From assembly GCF_001653235.2 (NCBI RefSeq), contig NC_035791.1, forward strand, positions 6,014,001 through 6,078,000: a stretch of 64,000 bases of DNA, in the 5' to 3' direction. The notes under the pieces are model-generated. The model was not told the origin of the DNA, ran no database searches, and worked only from the letters and a program-made list of their open reading frames with translations. Position numbers and translations under genes: made by a program. Source of the DNA: Pochonia chlamydosporia 170. Lineage: Eukaryota; Ascomycota; Sordariomycetes; Hypocreales; Clavicipitaceae. Positions 58,700 through 64,000 of this stretch are shown here, piece by piece. Within the stretch, counting starts at the first letter, position 1; each line of letters starts with the position of its first letter.

Positions 58700-60610
<1,911 letters not shown>

Positions 60611-61011
60611 AATGGGTACCTTGAGCGAGATAGAGTTTACTAGACGAATTGATTGACAGAACCAAAGGGCGAAAGTCCTGGATTGAGTGCGACTGAAGGA
60701 GGACAGTTATGACGGATGTTGCGACTGCAGGTCCATACAACGTACTTAAGTAGTAACCCAGGGGTTGTCTCAATTGTACTTCGCCATCTCAAGAGACACT
60801 TGCATGTATATTGACCAACATTTACAATGCGCGGTTAATTATGTTTTCTCACAACTGGTATACAACAACTTATCAAAACATGCAAGAATCAATTTATTGT
60901 TCGCAATAGATTAGCCCTTAATTTTTGGTCCCCCTTCAACATCAACTATATCTATCTCATCAAAGAACACCACGATCACAGTCTTCCGGAAGCAGACCTG
61001 GGAGTTGTCCC
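60611..61011. other. Convergent intergenic, nothing supported
   Basis: This stretch lies between the 3' ends of the oxidoreductase and of a small secreted protein gene. Nothing else is seen. Confidence 0.4.
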
Positions 61012-61414
61012 TCAACACTGGCTCACACTATGTACCAAGTTAGTCTACTGGCTCACTTGCTGAAAGAACAAATTGTACTTACCTATCTTTGTGTAGCATG
61101 CAAGTTCTTGGGTTGCCTGCAATATATCCAGAGATTGTAGGGTTATCGCAAGCATAATAAATTGTGTTCCCTCGACGAGCTAACTGGTCTTTTGTAATGA
61201 CCGATCCAGCAGTATTTCTGGATGCAATAGCGCAAGATCCAAACGTGATAACCGCATAACCGTTCGTAACTGGCGCCGCTGTGTTTTCTCCCAGGTTGTC
61301 ATCTACGAGCTTGGAGCAGTCGCTATTCGAGGCAGCTGGAAAACCTCCACAGACAGGTCTCGTCTGGGCATAGCTTTGAGCAGCAAGGGCAATAACAAAG
61401 AATATGTGCTTCAT
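61012..61414 (-). CDS. Small secreted 6-cysteine protein
   Basis: Two exons (61414-61083 and a 16-nt final exon 61027-61012, 55-nt intron with a GACTAAC branch site) encode 115 residues. The first ~17 (MKHIFFVIALAAQSYAQ) form a signal peptide. The mature part of about 98 residues has six cysteines: RPVCGGF, SNSDCSKL, FGSCAIA, YYACDNP, NPRTCMLH and the terminal SVSQC added by the last exon. An even number of cysteines fits three disulphides. The composition resembles small secreted or effector-like fungal proteins, but I recognise no named family. Without the last exon the frame would end at a stop right after the donor and leave an odd cysteine. A TTTAAA-type element lies ~135 bp upstream. 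Confidence 0.8.
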
Positions 61415-62243
61415 TCTGGAGCAGGGTGAAGTGTTTGACGTGTGGATGATCAAATGGTGAACTATGAACTGTAAGGTCTGAATTTTTTCAAAGTTTTGAG
61501 ATGTCAAGTCGCACAAATAGCTGGCTTATGACGACAGCAGGTCGGTTTAAATACTTCTCCTCAGGACAGTCGCCGACTGTCATCACCGTTAGTAATTTGC
61601 CAGGTTTCAGCCGCAGAGTGCTGAGAGTGACATGCCAAAGTCGTGTTAACTATGTGTGGCCGCATAGTGTCTCAGAGGTAACACCACTCCACACGGCTAT
61701 ACAACCTGGGCGTCCCTTATTTGTGGATTGGGCTAAATCAACCTTACTACGTGGTGCCGATCTCTCGCATTGCCCTGTTCTAGATAAACTCAGATCAACG
61801 ACTCGGACATTGGCCCCTGCCGTGAATTCTATTCGGAAAGGGTCTAACCATCTCGAGTCATTCGTGGTTCAGGCACTTGACGACGATAGATCACGAAGCA
61901 TGGGCAAGTTGAGCTCTCATTAGGCAGCAATACTGGCTGCTTTAGTTACGATTGCCGGACTGCGGACCATTAAGACATATGCCATGAAGTGAATCTAGCA
62001 GCAGAGCATGCAGCGATACACCATCCGTGTCTCACTTACATCGGAGGGGATAGCGCAATATAACCTAGTGAGGGACAGGACGTAAAAAACCGTTGAATTG
62101 TAACGTCAAACTTAGTTCAAAGTTAAAATTTAGACGACTTGTACACCATTGCTCGAAGCTACTTAGAGCTAACACCCAACCTCCTCATATCCCCCACCCT
62201 TCTAAGCATGCATCTTGTAAGAGTCCAAGAGAGCAAACTCGAC
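61415..62243. other. Intergenic with secreted-protein promoter
   Basis: The left end has a TATA-like GTATTTAAA (minus strand, 61546-61554) for the 6-cysteine protein. No other gene is supported; a 140-codon plus-strand frame overlapping the promoter has no features. Confidence 0.4.
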
Positions 62244-62495
62244 TCACGACCATCCTCCACATTGTCGGCACCAACACTCTCGAAAGGAAAATTTGTATCC
62301 ATCAGGGCAGGATGTCGGCGGGCATTTGTAGGTCGTACACCCGCAATGCACTTCATCCCATACCGAGCCAGATGGACACGGGCATCGAGCCCTGCATTGG
62401 CATAGACGTGGCTTTGGAGGACGCGGCGGACATTCGGGACCAGCTAGAATGGTGGTCACAAGAAAAGTGAACGTAGTAATTATAACGGCTTTCAT
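62244..62495 (-). CDS. Small secreted 12-cysteine peptide with CxC motifs
   Basis: This short intronless gene encodes 83 residues. Residues 1-18 (MKAVIITTFTFLVTTILA) are a signal peptide. The mature peptide of about 65 residues has twelve cysteines in a regular pattern with five CxC pairs or near-pairs (LCQCRARCPCPSGS, HCGCTTYKC, ECWCRQC), together with conserved-looking GSVWDEVHC and CPDGYKFSFREC blocks. The two halves look like a repeat of the form CP-x(5)-G-x(6-7)-C-x-C. An even cysteine count and a signal peptide argue that it is real and disulphide-bonded. The pattern resembles trypsin-inhibitor-like or CxC-type fungal peptides, but I cannot name the family, and the function (effector, inhibitor or adhesion peptide) is open. 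Confidence 0.75.
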   Translation of the reverse strand: MKAVIITTFTFLVTTILAGPECPPRPPKPRLCQCRARCPCPSGSVWDEVHCGCTTYKCPPTSCPDGYKFSFRECWCRQCGGWS

Positions 62496-63556
62496 TGTGT
62501 ATTTGCAAGAAGGATTGAGTGAGATACACGCAAAAAAATGGAAGAGAGTATCTCACCGTACGTTGAGAATGATAAACTCATCTTTTTATTCACTACCTTC
62601 AGCCGCAGTTCTTACCTCCCGGGCCATTCGTCATGAATAGTGACAGTTACTCGTCCCAATTTGTTGAAAGTTCCCTATGACTGACCAATTATTGACTGAT
62701 ATCACAAAGTGACGGCAGTGTGCTGCTGTTGTTTCCACTTTACTTTAATATGCCTGCATGGTTTATCCCCTGATGTAGCATCGGGTGAGGCTGACAAGCC
62801 AAAACCACGAATTGCCATTCTGGGCCAGATCATCGGCATTCGGATCACTCCGAGTTAAACGTGTACCCCGCTAAGCCCTCTCAATCGAATACCGGTTAGT
62901 TCGTGAGTCTCGATTTGGACACCGTAGATTAACTTGGGCTGGACGCCCAGTAAGGCGTTTCCGCTGCAAGGTTAACAGACGAAACTATTCTTCAAGGTCT
63001 ATGACAGGGTGAGAGGTTATGTCAAGGCTCTAAGGCTGAAAGATTTTGAGACGACATAGCGAGCACGACGTAGCCTATGTCTCCGCACCCTGGTCATCGA
63101 TAGGCAGTAGCACCAGCCCGAGGTGACAGAATCTCACTCTGACGCCGTGTGTTGAGACCTTGTGCCACGCATCCCGAGATGCTTAAGGCAATGATCGGCA
63201 GCTACAAAAGGTAAAATTCGGCTAATATGCGGTCTCAGATAACATTTCGACGGTCATATTTCAGCTTCTGCGGCGGATTTCGATCATGTTCCAAAACCCG
63301 CGTGGTTCCTCACCTTTTACGATGAACGTGGTGGATGGTCTTCGTTTGAGTCACTGCAAGTGAACGCATCAAACTTGTTAGATTATACGTACCACTAGTC
63401 TTTGGCTATATATGGGTGACGCTTGCTGCCCAAGACTATGTACCACTGGACATATGGTACAGTAGCCCATGAGCATCGCCGAGCCCTCCCTATCTTGAGT
63501 GTCGAAACCTATCTTTCTTGTAGCTCCCATCCCATAATTTGTCATCTTTGAACAAT
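62496..63556. other. Intergenic, presumed promoters
   Basis: This 1.06-kb stretch lies between two divergently transcribed small secreted protein genes. A CTATATATGG element at 63406-63415 precedes the right one. Nothing else is recognised. Confidence 0.4.
63406..63415 (+). promoter_or_regulatory. TATA-like element
   Basis: CTATATATGG lies about 142 bp upstream of the signal-peptide exon at 63557. Confidence 0.4.
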
Positions 63557-63941
63557 ATGAAGTTCTCCGTAGCGCTTCCGATCATCGCCGCCGCACTGGC
63601 AGTAGCCAATCCAGTCATGGACCACAGCATCGAAGCTAGAGTTAGTATGCACAAACCATTCAGATACCAAAGCTAAGAAATACATCAATAGCAAGTAAGA
63701 TGCTCTAATTCTCTCACGACTGATAGAGACTGATGAATTCGGCGGCTGTAGCGTGTAAGGAGTCCCAACATTGTTGAATCAGGTTCACGCATAACCACAC
63801 GCTAATTCGGCCCCCGGTGGGTATGTCATGATGCCATCGTCTCGGGGCACATCTAATTGCGTAATAATAGCAAGTACGTTATATAATTTTGTTTCACTGC
63901 GCTGCTCTTGTCCTAACTCATACTTCTGCTACAGCCGGTGA
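63557..63941 (+). CDS. Putative small secreted protein, exon structure uncertain
   Basis: The first exon (63557-63640) encodes MKFSVALPIIAAALAVANP followed by VMDHSIEAR, a clear fungal signal peptide and propeptide with a Lys/Arg-type end. An intron starting GTTAGT follows. The continuation is uncertain. One possible model uses exon 63727-63772 (RLMNSAAVACKESQH) and exon 63871-63941 (ending CSCPNSYFCYSR), which would give a cysteine-containing mature peptide; a 3-nt micro-exon CAA at 63692-63694 is also possible. Other acceptors give different short ends, and the gene may continue past the window. I am confident of the signal-peptide exon but not of the mature sequence. Confidence 0.45.
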
Positions 63942-64000
63942 GCAACAACCTACTAGCCATAAATGGCCGGGCACAAACACATCGCTAAGACGTCAGGGAA

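Overview
The window is nuclear DNA of a filamentous ascomycete, most likely a sordariomycete of the Hypocreales type. The signs are short spliceosomal introns of about 48-126 nt (two longer ones in the calcium-sensor gene), GT...AG borders with CTAAC/CTGAC-like branch sites, and typical fungal families: a HET-domain protein, Zn2Cys6 and bZIP/DUF3425 regulators, SAT4/rhodopsin-like 7TM proteins, LaeA-like methyltransferase, MEP1-type M43 metalloprotease and small cysteine-rich secreted proteins. Genes are monocistronic on both strands. No rRNA, tRNA, CRISPR or intact transposon was recognised. Exon borders were placed by reading frame, splice signals and family conservation.

Layout. 1-8948: VWA-domain protein (5' end outside the window), two-DTG aspartyl-protease-like protein (-), HET-domain protein (-), GNAT acetyltransferase (+), secreted M43 metalloprotease (-). 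8949-12429: 3.5 kb without a supportable gene. 12430-17015: secreted alpha/beta-hydrolase-like protein, SRPK-like kinase, unknown protein (-). 17016-28163: a fast-decaying accessory zone with a broken kinase-like/HET-associated gene, a kinase-like protein, a 7TM protein, an F-box gene and a second F-box-type gene full of stops. 28492-38951: secreted amidase, 14-TM MFS transporter, divergent Zn2Cys6 regulator and LaeA-like methyltransferase, which together look like a small metabolite or detoxification neighbourhood. 41577-53747: conserved housekeeping genes (CDC45, hemerythrin-like protein, neuronal calcium sensor NCS-1/Frq1, Efm6-like lysine methyltransferase, aldo/keto reductase, bZIP regulator). 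53748-64000: accessory again, with a broken 7TM gene, an unknown gene, an old-yellow-enzyme oxidoreductase and three small secreted protein genes (115 aa with 6 Cys, 83 aa with 12 Cys, and one at the edge).

How it fits together. Core replication and signalling genes sit between two accessory blocks. The left block is rich in allorecognition-type families (HET, kinase-like, F-box) and in gene decay. The right block is rich in secreted cysteine-rich peptides and redox enzymes. The transporter and regulator share one 1.1 kb divergent promoter, which is the best candidate for local co-regulation. The items most worth following up are the three decayed genes, the 12-cysteine CxC peptide next to other small secreted proteins, and the amidase/MFS/regulator/methyltransferase set.
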